This document shows, one piece after another, positions 21,825-34,278 of a stretch of DNA of 64,000 bases. Every line of letters starts with the position of its first letter. The first letter of the stretch is position 1. The notes below the pieces were generated by a model. It was given only the letters and a program-made list of their open reading frames with translations, ran no database searches and had not been told where the DNA came from. The position numbers and the translations under genes are program-made. Source of the DNA: Sarocladium kiliense (taxonomy: Eukaryota; Ascomycota; Sordariomycetes; Hypocreales; Sarocladiaceae); contig JAUZTG010000041.1 in NCBI GenBank assembly GCA_030734395.1, positions 434,001 through 498,000 on the forward strand, given 5' to 3'.

Positions 21825-22676
21825 TGTGATAGATTAAATGCACAGGAAAGCATCTATCAATGTAATAAGAGACTCAGGACTTTAGGCAAGGCCGAACATG
21901 AACGGGACAACCAGAGCTGAGAATAGAGACTGCCCGAGAAATCAGCAACAAAATAAGATATTTGCAAGCAGAACGAGGATCCTGAAAGCCACACAAAAGA
22001 TAGAACAACTGCAAAGCCAGGCGAAGGAACTGTATTGGAATTTGTGCTGATGATAGTAAACACATAGTTCGACGATCTGGGCGACACAGGAGGATACTTA
22101 TGTTGCAAAGAATGCTGGGAATGGCTTCGTAAACAGTATATCAGCATGAACTAAAACTAATACCAGAACCAACTTCCAAAGATGAAACCTGACGGTCGCA
22201 GAGAACTGAGGCCCAAAGCAACATTGACCCAACAGCATGTTCACGCTGAGCCACTCACTCAGTAGGCGCGCGGCTGACATGAGTCGTAGGCGATTGGGCG
22301 TCTCTTCTGAGGTCACATCGCGCGCCTAAACTGCACAAAGCTGGTTGGATACTTTTATCTTTTTAACGCCTGGGTTGCAAGGTCAGAGACCAGACAGGGC
22401 CAACATCATGGCGTGGTTCAAACTATTATAGAATGCTTGCTGTGGCTGCCCGCGGGGAGGCCAGGCTGATTGAGAACCCCACCCAACCTTGTTTGCCGCC
22501 TACCACCGTCAGCCTCAGTTTCCCCTTGCACCTCACTACTTAATACTCACTCGTCGCAGAAATACTGTCGCACAGTACTCTCTGGCAAATGTGCTTTCTT
22601 TTGTTTGCAGTTTCTGTTTGTTCCGGCCTTCTTCAAAGTCCTGCGCTCTAGCGAGAGGTCCAAACTGGCTTCCACA
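21825..22676. promoter_or_regulatory. divergent intergenic region
   Basis: About 850 bases between the start codons of the 219-aa hypothetical and the DUF3632-like gene. Open frames here are short and overlapping. No repeat is seen. It should contain both promoters, and a CT-rich leader precedes 22677. Confidence 0.45.
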
Positions 22677-23745
22677 ATGGCGGCTGCCAATCCCCAGACT
22701 GTCTCTACGGGTGAGACTGCGACCTCTTCCAGCAATCCGGCCTGGTTGGACTTTATAGAAAACATCATCACGGAAGAAAAGGATGACTATTTCGGGGACT
22801 CGGTGCCCTTTGAGATCATCCGCGATCTGCTCGTTGCTCCCGACGAGGACGACAGCGCCATTACTACTGCAGTGGAGAGTGTCCAGAAGGACTATGTCGC
22901 CGGCTTCTCCGGCAAAGGAGCTGAAAACAAAAAGCCTCCAGAGTATGATGCCGGGATCTACTTGAACGAGATATCACGGGGTGTCTTCGGATGCGTGTGT
23001 CGTATGTTATACACAGACACGAAGCATGAAAAGCTCGCTGCCTTTCTCATCGCCCTCAAAAACAGCGCAGCCCAAGAATTCGATCTCAAGGTAAATAACC
23101 TTTCTTTCGTATTCTGGAATATGTGCAGCTCGACTGATGCTCGGCAGGAACCGCAGTTCGTCTACTACAGCTGGGGGCTCGCAGAAGTCGCTAATAGGGA
23201 ATGGAATGCGTGTCGTGGTATGTTCGCCCTCAATTTCGATCTCTAAGAGATCAACAAGGCTAATTCCTCTTCTTCCAATGTTACCAGTCTCATCTTGGGC
23301 ACAAGAAGACGATGTCAGACAGCAGGCCGACCAGTGGGTCAGCCTGGAAGCCTTCCTAGCAAAGCTCTTCAAGGGTGGACTCCTTCCTACCGACGGGCCT
23401 CTGTGGCTATTTGCCGACTTTCGTGATACATTTGAGAAAAAAAGTGATGACGACTTTGCTACAAGTGTCGGACGACAAGCTCATGCCTTTGGAACCGCAA
23501 ACCATGTTTTGATTGCGGGAGAGGCACTGGTAAAAGAAGTGAAGAGTCCCTCGCAGAAGTGGTGGTTCAAACCGACCAAAGAGAATTGGATATTGTGGGC
23601 TTCTAAGCTCCAAGAGGTTGCCAGTACAGTGGGTGAGGACGCATCCTGGGGATTGAAGGCGAGGGCTCAGGAAGCCCACGATAAGATGGTTGAGTTATAC
23701 CCGGAGGCATTCACAGAGAGTCACGTAATTTCAGAACAAGGATAG
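22677..23745 (+). CDS. DUF3632-family-like protein, function unknown
   Basis: Three exons, 22677-23090, 23148-23217 and 23288-23745, about 313 residues, with introns of 57 and 70 nt (donors GTAAAT, GTATGT). The first 25 residues are Ala/Ser/Thr-rich, followed by a compact, mostly helical protein with aromatic residues. The C-terminal part holds SQKWWFKPTKENWILWASKL, resembling the conserved tryptophan-rich end of fungal DUF3632 proteins, where a W-x-x-W-K-like segment precedes a helix. There is no signal peptide or membrane segment. The assignment is from overall pattern and not certain. The frame is open upstream to 22470, but 22677 begins at a typical ATG with coding-like composition after it. 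Not obviously linked to the neighbouring carbohydrate genes. Confidence 0.65.
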
Positions 23746-24326
23746 ATGTCGTCGGCTATCTTGAATTCAAGCGGAGGGAACCATTTTAGGAAGTCGGATT
23801 GATGTGAGCGACATTTTGCTCGGCACTGGTCTAGATGCACCCATCCTCGGACCGACAACCACGTTCGGGCTGTCTTCCCTTCAGATTGGCACAAGGACCG
23901 TCGACATCAATAGCTTGGCGTTCAATGAGCAAGTTCAAGATCGAACCATCCTTCTCCACAAGAAATGAAACATCCCATCACCCCAGAACCTTGATGAAGT
24001 TGCGCGGGGTGCAGGCGGCGTATTACGCAGAGTGGTCTAGTGTCATCTGCAGGTCCGAGTAGCACCGAACCGGGGGAGGTCATGTTCCTGGCAGGACGGC
24101 CTGCAGCTTACCAGGAAAAGAGCGCTTACAGTGGTAATTGGGACCTTGCGAGGAAACACGGGGATTCTGGGGTATTGGGGCAGGACGGAGAGGCGGAGAC
24201 TCCGACCTTGGGGTCACGATGCATTGAGCATATAAGCGATCGAGGGGACAGAAGAGATTAGGATGGATGAACAGAGAGTATTACCTCAGACTCAATATCG
24301 TGTTCGAAGTGTGAGCAATGCGTTCT
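23746..24326. promoter_or_regulatory. upstream region of the GH49 gene
   Basis: About 580 bases. A TATAAG box at about 24231, within GCATATAAGCGATC, lies about 95 bases before the GH49 start codon, a normal distance for a fungal core promoter plus leader. No coding signal or repeat is seen in the remainder. Confidence 0.45.
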
Positions 24327-26239
24327 ATGAGAAGTTGGACAAGCGGCCTCGTTGCCATTCTGGCAGCCACAAGTCCTTTGGCCGAAGCCAGATCTTACAA
24401 AGGTGTGTTTCGGTTCCACTGACTACATCATCACAACTGACATATACAGGCATCAACGCGACGGCTGACACTCACACGTTGAAGACATGGTGGCACAAAA
24501 CAGGCGAGATCAACACCGAGACAGCCGTAGAGCTCGGCAACGTCCGCCAGTCACACATGTACAAGATCCAAGTCGCCAGTGCATCCAAGTCCAAGAAGTT
24601 CTACAACTCATTCGTCTACGAGAGCATCCCGCGAAACGGCAATGGAAAGATCTGCATCCCTGGAGACCCGACTTCGCTTTGCGATGTGGACGATCAGATC
24701 AGCATCGAGATGGCCATTGGGGCTGATATGGCCTGGACGCAGTACTTGACGGAGGAGGACTCTGTCGTGAAAGTCGTGCGCCGTGACGGTGGAGATGTTG
24801 ATCCGGAGAATGTGATCATCAGGCCGACTACACTTGACTTCAAGCTGTCAACAGACGGCAAGGCTTTGTTCATCGACGTTCCGTTCAGCAAGACCGGGTA
24901 CCGCTTCTCGGTCGAGTTCAAAGACAACCTTTGGGAGTACCGCAATGCTGCTCCAGGCTTGAGGCAGGGTTATGTCCAGAATGTCGACCCTAATGGCGAG
25001 AGTTACGTGGAAGCATTCGATGATAGCATGCCTATCGTCGGCGTCGAGCCGATCAACGCCCTTCTCGTATTCGTCAGCCCCTTCCCAGCAGACGAATACG
25101 TCCCCGACCTAAGTGAGGATACCTACGAAGTTCCCCAGGGCCTGGTGACAGGGCTCGATAAGGTCACCGAGTCAAAGGTCTACTTCCCGCCAGGCGTCTA
25201 CTGGCTCACCGGATCCACTCACGCAATTCTCTCGGAGAGTGTTACCTGGGTGCACATCGCGCCGGGAGCCTATGTCAAAGGTGCCATTGAGTATCGCAGC
25301 CAGGCGTCCCATCTCAAAGCCACCGGCTTCGGTGTACTGTCTGGAGAGCAATACGTCTACCAAGCAAATACTGCAGAGGGCTACACCAACATCAAGTCTG
25401 ACCTCACTTCTTTGAGGATGTGGAGCGGGAGTATCGCAAATGGCGCAAAATGGACAGTCAACGGCTTGACGACCAATACGCCACCGTTCAACAGCATGGA
25501 CTTCCACGCCGAGGATCTGAGCTCAATTTCTACCTCTGCTTCGGACTACAAGCAAGTCGGCGCTTTCTTTGGACAAACTGACGGCATACAAATGTATCCG
25601 TTTTCTTACGTTCACGATGTTTTCTATCATGTTGGCGACGATGCCATCAAGACGTACTACAGCAATGTTCAGGTGGAGCGGATGACGGTGTGGAAGACCA
25701 ACAACGCACCGATTGTGCAGTTCGGGTGGTATTCCCGTAATATTAGTAATATTACCGTCGAGAGCGTCGAAGTTCTTCACACACGCTACCACGACCAGCA
25801 CCACCTTTATCCCAGGGGCATGATCGCTTCGGCCATCAACTACCTCGACCAAGACTCCACATCCAACGCCAACATCGAGTGGACGGTATCAGACTATACG
25901 CTCCGTAACTGGCGTTGTGAGGGTATCTGCCCAAACCTAGTCGGGATCAACCCTCTCCAAAACATCGACACCATGACGCTTGAAAATATACGCATAGATG
26001 GCTTCGGAGACCCCTCGACGCAGGTTGGCGTCAGCACTTTCCGAGTCTTCACGGATGAGTTACGAGGCAATCAGACCGTAACCCTTGGAGCCAAATCTCC
26101 AGGAGGCATCGGGTTGGCGATCAAGGACTTCTATGTCGGAGGGGAACACATCACGTTTGAGGCGGACAATTGGGATATTAACAGCAAGGGAAAGATTGCC
26201 TTTGATGAGCACTGGGCTGGCAACTGGTCCTTAACATAG
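24327..26239 (+). CDS. secreted glycoside hydrolase family 49 (dextranase / isopullulanase)
   Basis: Two exons, 24327-24402 and 24450-26239, 621 residues. The 47-nt intron (donor GTGTGT, acceptor TACAG) joins a signal-peptide exon (MRSWTSGLVAILAATSPLAEA) to the mature enzyme. Without this splice the long open frame would start wrongly at 24263 and lack the signal. The mature protein has an N-terminal beta domain (WWHKTGEINT) and a right-handed beta-helix with GH49 motifs. Catalytic Asps are at 403 (TDGIQMY) and 422/423 (VGDDAIK); the 19-20 residue spacing matches the catalytic triad known from isopullulanase. GH49 enzymes cut alpha-1,6 bonds in dextran or alpha-1,4 bonds in pullulan by inversion, outside the cell. 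Which activity applies cannot be told here. Several N-glycosylation sites are present. Confidence 0.9.
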
Positions 26240-26363
26240 ATCATATCGAAAAGCGCCTATTTGACATCAATAGGCAACCAAACTTCAAATGTTGCAAGAT
26301 AGATTCTTTAGTCTATTCTATACAAGATATACAATGAAATGCTATAAGATAGTGGCTTCAGCT

Positions 26364-28530
26364 TCACTTGCGGCAAAGCTTGCCGGTCTGCCAGGTAACA
26401 TAGTCCTTCTGGCCAGTAATATACCACCTCTCGCTACCAACGGCCGTGGGAGCCCAGAACACGTCCTTCGGGTCAACCTTGCGCTTGATCTCTGTCAAGC
26501 GCTCATAGTTGGAGCCATAGAACGACTGCTGGAACTCAGGATCCATGAGGTCACCCTCATTACCATAACCACCAGCACCAGGGCTGATGTCCTTGAGACG
26601 CTGAGCAAGGTCGTTGGTGAGCTTGATGTGGGCGGCGGCACGGTCGGACTCGGGAGTCTGGGCGTCCCAGATCAGACCGATGATGGCGAACATGAGGTTG
26701 TCGCGCCAGGCCGGGTTGGCAGCGCTAGAGGCGGTGTCCTCAGGCTCAGCGCCGTTCATGTTGTAGTGAACGAGGAAAGCACCCTCTTCGACAATGCTGC
26801 GAACGGTGTCGATGGTCTTGCGCATGGTCTGCTTGTCCTCCCAGTTCTTACGGGGGATCAGACGAGAGGCAGTGCGAGCGAAGGGGCTGCCGACACGCTC
26901 AGGAGGGAAGTGGTTCTTCCAGGCAGGGTACAGGCTCTCGTATTCGAAGAACTTAATGTTAGGTGTGGCACCGAGAGCCTCCCAGTCATCGAGCAGAGGC
27001 TGGACAAGCTTCTTATAGTCGACGAGCTTCATGCCGGGAACCATGAAGGGCTTCGCACGCCACGCGTAGCCACCACCAGGAAGCTGGGACATGCGGCAGT
27101 AACCGTAGCTGTTTGCATCGGTGTACTCAGGGTAGCGGGTCCAGTAGGCCTCGATGGCCTTCCAGAAGGTCTCGTCGGTGATGTTCATCGCGACGGTGGT
27201 GGTGTCCCATTCCATGCCGGAGAAGACCATCTTCTGGTGAACCTTGACCGTCATGCTGACGACAACACCCCAGGTGGCAGGGCCACCGCCACGGACAGCC
27301 CAGAAGAGGTCAGAGTTCTGGGTCTCGTCGGCGGTGACGAAGCGGCCGTTCGGCAGAACGATGTCGACGCTCAGGACCTGGTCAGAACCAAGACCGTAGA
27401 GGGGAGTCAAGGGAGAGTGGCCACCTCCAGCAAGGTAACCGCCAGTGACACCAACAGTGCGGCATTCTCCAGCGACAGCAGTATATCCCTCGCGCTCAGC
27501 AGCCTCGTACAGTTCATAGACCATGACGCCAGCACCGAGCTTCATGGCAGGGCCCTCATAGCGACCACCCGCAGACTTGTAGTCATGGATAGTCTCAATG
27601 TCGCGCATGTTGTGAGTCCAGATGGACAGAGCCTCCCTGCCAGTAGACTTGCCAAGGAAGTCATGGCCGGTGTTGTGGATGACCAGACGGAGATTAAGGC
27701 TGCGAGCGAAGTTCACGGCGAGCTGGATCTGGGCAACATTGGTGACGTTGACGGAGTAAGATGGGAAGCCTCCCAGAGTGCAGTTGTTGCCGAGGGCGGC
27801 GTCGCTGGGCTCACAGGTGGCACCCTGAAACTGAGGAGACATGACAGAAGTGGGATCAACGACACTGAGTGCGGTTAGTACTTGGTGAGAATGCATTGGA
27901 GGTTGGCTAGACTCACTGAGTGGTTGACTGGTTCCAGTTATCCAGAAGGAACTGGCACTTTTCAGCATCGTAGTGCTGACCCTCGTAGCAAGCCGAGCCA
28001 TAGGGAACAGTCTTGATCAGACTGCCACCAGTGAGGAGGTCAAAAACCTTCCAGACACTCTTGGATGGGTAGAGAGCATCGCCAGGGTAGGTCTTGCACG
28101 TGGGCGCGCGCTTCTCAACGTCAGACGAGTCCTCTTCGTCGAAGGCGAAGAGCTCGATATGCGAAAGCTCAAGGTCCGTCAGGTTGGCAATGACATCGTC
28201 GGTCAATTGAAGAGCCTCATACTCAGCAGCGGGAGCATCGGCAGGAACGTCAGCGGCCGGGAGAACATTGGACTCGGTAGCAGCTGCCAATTGCGCAAGT
28301 CAGTAACCAACACCAAAAGGCATAACGTAAAGGATGGAACTCTAAATAGCGTGCAAGCCAGCCACCGACACACACAAGGCAAGACAGCGACAGAAGCAAA
28401 ACACACAACCACGTGGGAAACGGGGGTTCAAAGACATACCCACAGTCTTGCCATCGACCTTGATCGTTTGAGCCTGCGACACGCCGACAAGCAGCGACGC
28501 CGCGGCCGTAACCAGGAGACCAGAACGCAT
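26364..28530 (-). CDS. secreted VAO-type FAD oxidoreductase (BBE-like / AA7-like) with pro-region
   Basis: Three exons, 28530-28440, 28283-27917 and 27864-26364, 652 residues. The signal peptide (about residues 1-20, ending in SQA) is followed by an acidic segment and a Lys-Arg at 88-89, a likely Kex2 site, so a pro-region of about 68 residues is predicted. The FAD-binding 4 domain follows, with His220 in NTGHDF and Cys287 in GECRTVGV, the positions of the two covalent FAD links in bicovalent flavoproteins, then GGYLAGGGHS. The C terminus has the BBE element. Family knowledge: such enzymes oxidise oligosaccharides (AA7), alkaloids or alcohols, making H2O2. Its 3' end lies 124 bases from the GH49 gene (convergent), which favours but does not prove a carbohydrate substrate. 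A long open frame on the opposite strand is its antisense shadow. Confidence 0.87.
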
Positions 28531-31469
28531 CTTGACAAGAATCCTTTTCTTCCTTGACCTAAAACGAGAGAAGGACAGGAACGAGGGAAAAGATCCACGC
28601 CGAGAGATCAGAAGAAAGAACGGGATGATCTTCTCGGAACAAGGAAGGAAAGTCAAGACGGGCAAAGGCCGAATAGAAAACTACTTATGGAGATTCCTGC
28701 CCATCACCGGTCTCCAGCCGACCTCAGCTTCCGACTTCCGACTATCTCTAGCTAAATCGGATAACTCGTTGCCGTGAGCAGCAGCAGGGACTATCGAACA
28801 AGCGCATGAACTGATCCAGCAAGTCTAACACAGCCAGGCGAATGAGGCTGCCCACATAAGCTGGTCGTTCTCTGGAAATAAGAGCATCCAGGGGTTGAAT
28901 GCAGCTGTAGGGTCCCACCTGGGCAGAGATTAACAATGGGGAATCATGAGCTGTGCCTGCATGTGGTAATGGCGAACAGAGAGAGGTCAGTAGGTAGTTA
29001 TTGCCACGGAGCGGGGACTTTGCCACGAGGTGGCTGCGGCGTGTTTGCTACCCAGGAACCAGGAACGCAGGGGGGAAGAAGAAATGCCGAGTTCTATTGG
29101 TTGTGAAGGCTGTGTTATGCGGGTGCAGACACGCGATTGAGGGTTACTGCACGCATTCACCGTTCCGTGTGGGAATCTGGTTGAGAAGAGGGAAAGTGGA
29201 CTGATGAACAGGTTTGTCATGGACAGGGCTGCCGTGACTGAGCTTTGGAGGCTGTTCGGTGGGCGGGAGATGGCTGGTGCCCGACGGGATACGGGGCATG
29301 TCGCGGAGAATTGGGATGGAAGACTCGCGAGTCAGGGCCATTATACGGAGTACGGAGTATGTCGAACCCTTCATTCGGCCTGGTAACAATTGCCATGCTC
29401 TATATAGCCTATCTAGGGCTTCTTCGACCCTGCTTCAATTGGCTTTGCATTGTTACAATACCCAACCAGACCTCATCTTCCCTATTCCCGCTTACACCCA
29501 GCGCTTCAAGTGAGTCTGTGCGAAAGTCTCATCCCATCAACCTGCACAACACTTGCTCCGAATCCCCGGGTCCCTTCGATCTCCAGGCTGCCAGGTATTC
29601 CATTCCAGTAACGTAAAATTGGCCCGAGCACGCAAGGATCAGCATCAGCATAATCACTCACATTCCATTCCGACCCAAGCTGAACGCATCCCAGCTATCA
29701 CCCCAAACCCCGAACCCATCTAGCGTCCAACGCCGTCTCAAATCCTTCCAACTCAATCCAGCGCTCCCATTTGTCCCTCTCGGCGTGTCAGGGTCCCCGC
29801 GGAGGAGAACTAGTACCCGGCAGATGGCTATCCATGAATTTGGCATCGCGCCGCGACCAAGACGGCAGTGATGGGCGATGACGCGCAAGGGGGTGAAGCC
29901 ACATCCTAGTATCGTTGGAGAGGTCCGAGCGAAATTCCGCCATCTTAGCGTGAGAGGTAGGAAGTTGTACAGCCAGCAAATGCCTTCGGGATAAAGTCTC
30001 TTGCTGGTTGAGAGTGAACGTGAAACTCAGCTTACTCCTAAGCGAGCCTTGGAAGAGCAAGGAATGCCACCCGTTGAGATTGTTGACTCTCCTCCTCCAG
30101 AACTTCGACAGGAGATAACCATCCCCAAGGTACCGGTACATCCCCTCCAAATCTCCTCGGCATTTGAGCGAAAAGGAGGGTACTCTAAGCCACGCATCCA
30201 CCCACTCACCCACTTTCACTCCCCAAAAAAGCCTTGGGTTCTCCTTTCGCTCCCCTCGGACCCGACGAACGCAATCAGGCACAACATTACGCTTAAACCT
30301 TAAACCCGGTTTTTCCTCCAGCCAAAAGACGGACCGTTTCCAATAGTGCGCCTGTCAAACAGCGGGAAGGGCGACAAGTCGGGCGGCCGACCCTAACACA
30401 CAGACTCGCGCAGGCGGGCGTGTTGTTCAAGTTGACGTTTCTGTTACTTACGTGGGGGGTGGAAATTGCCACAGGGTCGTTCAATGGGGGGGATTTTGTT
30501 CTTTGAGATGCAACGCTGTGGCAGGGTAGGGTCTGTCATTTTTCGCATCTTAATTGCCGATTTAAGGCTGTTGGGCTGGTTGAGGGTACCGAAAACATGG
30601 GCTTGGGATCTGCATCGGTGGCTTTTCCATGTGGCCGGCTGGTGACTGATCACTTTCTCTTCCTGCGAGAACAATGTAAAGACAAATAAGGCGCAGGGAA
30701 AGGAAGAAGACCTGTCCGAAGTATCCTCATTGGAAGAAACCTGCAACAAGTCGCTGTGTCCAGCTCCATGGAATATCGCCCAGGATGTCTCGACAGTTCC
30801 CACACGCTCCATCCCCATTCCAGTCCTGATCAGCGATTTAGGTCCGACACGATGTCACTAGGGAAGCCCTCCAGGATAATCACGCCCGGAATCTCCCTAG
30901 TTCCTCCTACCTTGTACCTAATTACTTCCTCTGACAAGTGAATCTCCAGCAGCACAGCATGTACTGCGCCGCCGTATGCAAAGGAGAACTGCCGATCTCT
31001 CCAAGTAAGCTTGTTTTTCCTCCTCGTGAACTGCATCCCCTTTTGAAGATTACACTTTTGGGGCCTGCCTGTCCCTCGATTCAGGGGTGCAGCATGAACT
31101 AAGCAAGCGAGCTGAATTACAACCTTGCTTCCGCCGATCCTTCTTCTTTTCCTTCTAGGCCTGGGTCTGGAAAGGTAACATCTGAAAGGGTTTTCTTCCA
31201 AGGTGGGAACAATCTGTGGAATAAGATGCCTTGCAGACCCAAGATCGATCAACATACTCTGAAAATCGACAGTTGGATCTCATATGGGGTCCTCTCCTCG
31301 CTCTTGATCTACACTCCGGATCTCCCCCCTACTCTAAGACCCTTTACAATTTGATTCATTCTCCATCAGCCCCTTGAAAAGTCGTTTTAGCGACGTCTGT
31401 ACGCTTGTTGGAAGAAAGAGCACAGACAGGCAACGAGTCGCTCCCAGAAGCGCAGAACGCTGATTGACA
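28531..31469. other. 2.9-kb gene-poor interval
   Basis: Between the flavo-oxidase start and the PTH11-like receptor start (divergent), so both promoters lie here. Open frames of 60-164 codons occur, for example 29788-30282 minus overlapping 30001-30303 plus. They are low-complexity, mutually antisense and unlike any family. Composition is not AT-rich. No RNA gene or repeat was recognised. Confidence 0.4.
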
Positions 31470-33030
31470 ATGATGCCTTCAATCCTCGTGGACAGGAGTA
31501 TGGGGCCAGGACCGTATCCCGATGTGTCGAAGATTCCAACACCGCCGCTGCAGGCGGCAGCTGTGGCTATCATGTTTGTCCTGCCCGCCATCGGAATCAT
31601 CGTGTACGGGTTGAGAATCTATGCTCGTGTGAGCATGAGGACGCTCGGATTGGGTATGTGCGAGCCTACGTCTGTTGCTAGTTGAACGGTGCTAACTTTG
31701 AAGATAGATGACTTGCTTGCTGGACTTGCGCTTGTACGTTTACTGAAGAAAGCGTAGAGCCCTCGACGTGGGAGACGGTGATACTAACGACTTCTTAGAT
31801 AATGGCAATCCTCGTTTCGTCAACACTCTACATGTGTACGCCACATCTTTCCCTTCCCACCCCCTCATTCCCAATCACTAACACCATCCCAGTCCTCAAG
31901 CTCAACTACTACGGCTGGGAAGACGACAAAGTCCCCGAAGATCTCGACCCCAGCGCCGGCCTCTGGTGGAACTTCTTCGAACAACTCTGCTACAACCCCG
32001 TCCTCGCGCTCGTCAAAGCCTCCGTGCTCGTCTTCCTCCTCCGCCTAGGCGGCCACGACAGCACCATCCACCGCGTCATCTGGATCTTGATGTTCGTCAA
32101 TGCTGGGCACGCGATTGCGGTGCTGTTCGGTGCGCTGTTCCAGTGTATCCCGATTGAGACTAATTGGAAGCCGTACTTGAGGCAGGATCCGGACACGGTC
32201 TGTATTGATGATAGTTTCCATATCATCCAGTCGAGTATTACCATTTTGACGGATGTGTTGATTTTGGCGTTGCCGTTTTGGATTTTCTTGGGGTTGAGAA
32301 TGCCGAGGTCGAACAAGATTGCGGTGCTGGGTATCTTTGCCGTGGGTTGTCTGTAAGTGTCTCCCCAAGCTTGTTGTGGAGGTTCTTTAATGAAGCATGG
32401 TCGTGGATTGTTTACTAACATTGATGAATAGTGTTCCTATCGTTGCCATTGTGCGGCTGGTCAATATCTACGATCTGATCTATAACGGCAAGAAGGCAAG
32501 CCACAACCAGGTCAGTACAGCCTTTCATATGAAGGCATTCATCAGTTGCGCGTCAACATGAGCTAATCTCACTGTGCTTGCAGATCAGCTACGTCTGGAC
32601 AGCCGTGGAAGTCAACCTGGCCGTCATCTGCTGCTGCATGCCCGCCCTCCGTCCTCTGCTCTCCCGCTGGCTCCCCAACCTCTTCCCCGATTTCTCCGGG
32701 CGATCATCCGGCACCGGCGGCGGAGGCGACACCCTCGCAACCATCGGTGGTACCAACTCAGCAACAGCTCGTGGTCGTAACGCCGGAGTCGAGAGCTCAT
32801 CGAACCACCACATCCTCAAGGATCTGCACCCTTATAGGAAGAAGCAGCAGCAGCATACCGAGATTCGAGGCACTTCGCCGACGGGATCGGAGGAGGAGAT
32901 CATGACGTATAATGGTATCCTGAGGACGACGAACTTTAACGTAAGGTATGAGGATGCGAAGAGGAGTGATCGGGGGTCGAAGACGTCGAGTGACTTGCCG
33001 GCTGAGCAGGCGCCTGGGAATCATGTGTGA
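31470..33030 (+). CDS. PTH11-type seven-helix membrane protein (fungal rhodopsin-fold domain)
   Basis: Six exons: 31470-31653, 31708-31733, 31799-31835, 31893-32352, 32432-32510, 32584-33030. All joins keep frame and give about 410 residues. Exons 2 and 3 are tiny (26 and 37 nt), so automatic annotation may miss them. Seven hydrophobic segments are visible, with the family pattern DDLLAGLAL after TM1-2, a loop with YGWEDDKVPED, NPVLALVKASVLVFLLR and a Cys in the CIP loop, then a 120-residue hydrophilic tail. Family knowledge: PTH11-like proteins and relatives are orphan plasma-membrane receptors or membrane proteins linked to surface sensing. No CFEM domain precedes the helices, so it is the shorter class. 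The start could be 31470 or 31473. Ligand unknown. Confidence 0.85.
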
Positions 33031-33684
33031 GGTTATTCGGGAGAGAAGATACCCGGAGTGAAGAAGCATTATTTCGTATAATATCCACAGCCATTTTGTT
33101 CATTATGATCTTCCTCCGTCAATCGTGATGGTGAGGTTTGCCTGTCGACCAGTTGAGGCCAGTCCTCGTCACCACATACTCGCAAAGGCACTCATGGATA
33201 TTGTTTCGCACTTTTCTCGAATTCATTCACAACCTGTCGCTTCTTTCATTCCTTCTTCGCGTCAGGAATTCGCAGCTTCGTCTCTCGGGACCCCATGCAT
33301 TCGTAGCCTTCTGACGTCAAAGGCGCGACTACGCCGCACCACCACGCCACAGCAGTGACAGAGGCAGTGCCAGCGCCGATCACAACGACCATCCTCCAGT
33401 AAATCGCAGTGTCTGACATGCTGCGCCTTGTGACTGCCTCGACTGTGACAGGCTGCTTCGCCAAACGATGGCCGTTCGCAAGAAATGCGACTGCGACGTC
33501 AATGGCATATTTGTGCCGCAGGCTTGAATGATTTGTGGTCTCTTCTTCATCATTTTCCTACTTCAATACCCTATGCTGCATGACTCGGTCCTCCACGATA
33601 GCTTCATCAAGTCTCACATCTCAGCCGGCACTTTCTCTTATCAACCTCGCACTACAACAAAATCGCCCCTCGATCATCATCAAC
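33031..33684. other. intergenic, upstream of the tubby-like gene
   Basis: About 650 bases. An open frame runs from 33535 into the downstream gene, but its first 50 codons look like a CT-rich leader, so no separate gene is called. No repeat is seen. Confidence 0.45.
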
Positions 33685-34278
33685 ATGGAATTACCACGAA
33701 CATACAAGCTCTCCCGCCACTCCCTCCGCCGCACCTACGAAATCGCACCTATCTCCAACCCAGGCCAGCCCCTCGCCAGCGCCCATATCTCAACCTTGAC
33801 CGGCCCAGACCTCACCCTCCACGGCTCCCCCGACGCCTCCGGCCCAATCCTCGCCGTCCTCGACAAATCCACTTGGTCCAGCTCCATGAAAGTTGGCATC
33901 GGCGACCCAAAAGTCCACCCCAATGCCGTCCAATACTCCAAGCTCGAGAAGTCTGGTTGGTCCGACAAGGAGTACCAGATACCGATTATCCTGGAGAAAG
34001 GGCAGCATCCGCGGGTGTTTAGCTGGAAGAGGACGAGGAATGAGGCTGTGAGTGGCATGTCTGTGAATCCGTTGAGTTCGAAGAATTACAAGATGGTGGA
34101 TGAGAAGGGGGCTACGTTGGCGGTGTTCACGGCGGAGAGCATGGGGTGGAACACCATTGGGACGTTGGAGGTGAGGGTGGATCTGGGGATGCTGTTTGAG
34201 CATTTGGTGTGGATTACGATACTGGGCGTGTATGAGAAGCTGAGGAAAAGTCAGCAGGCTGCTGCTTCGGCGGGATAG
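33685..34278 (+). CDS. tubby C-terminal / LURP-one-related-like protein
   Basis: Single exon, 197 residues from the ATG at 33685. The pattern is a run of beta-strands with no signal peptide, and one C-terminal hydrophobic helix (MLFEHLVWITILGVYEKLR), as in LURP-one-related/tubby-like folds, where a central hydrophobic helix is enclosed by a beta-barrel. Motifs seen include FSWKRTRNEAV and YKMVDEKGATLAVF, the latter matching the strand pair usual before the final helix. Known members bind phosphoinositides or act in membrane-linked signalling; fungal ones are mostly uncharacterised. An in-frame upstream ATG at 33535 was rejected because it adds a low-complexity leader. Fold-level assignment only. 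Confidence 0.65.
   Translation: MELPRTYKLSRHSLRRTYEIAPISNPGQPLASAHISTLTGPDLTLHGSPDASGPILAVLDKSTWSSSMKVGIGDPKVHPNAVQYSKLEKSGWSDKEYQIPIILEKGQHPRVFSWKRTRNEAVSGMSVNPLSSKNYKMVDEKGATLAVFTAESMGWNTIGTLEVRVDLGMLFEHLVWITILGVYEKLRKSQQAAASAG

Noticed and set aside
26289..27878. A 529-codon open frame on the plus strand
   Set aside because: It lies wholly antisense to the FAD oxidoreductase, has biased Val/Gly/Leu/His composition typical of an antisense shadow, and has no domain.
29788..30303. Overlapping 164-codon minus and 100-codon plus frames
   Set aside because: Mutually antisense, low complexity, and no splice chain or family resemblance.
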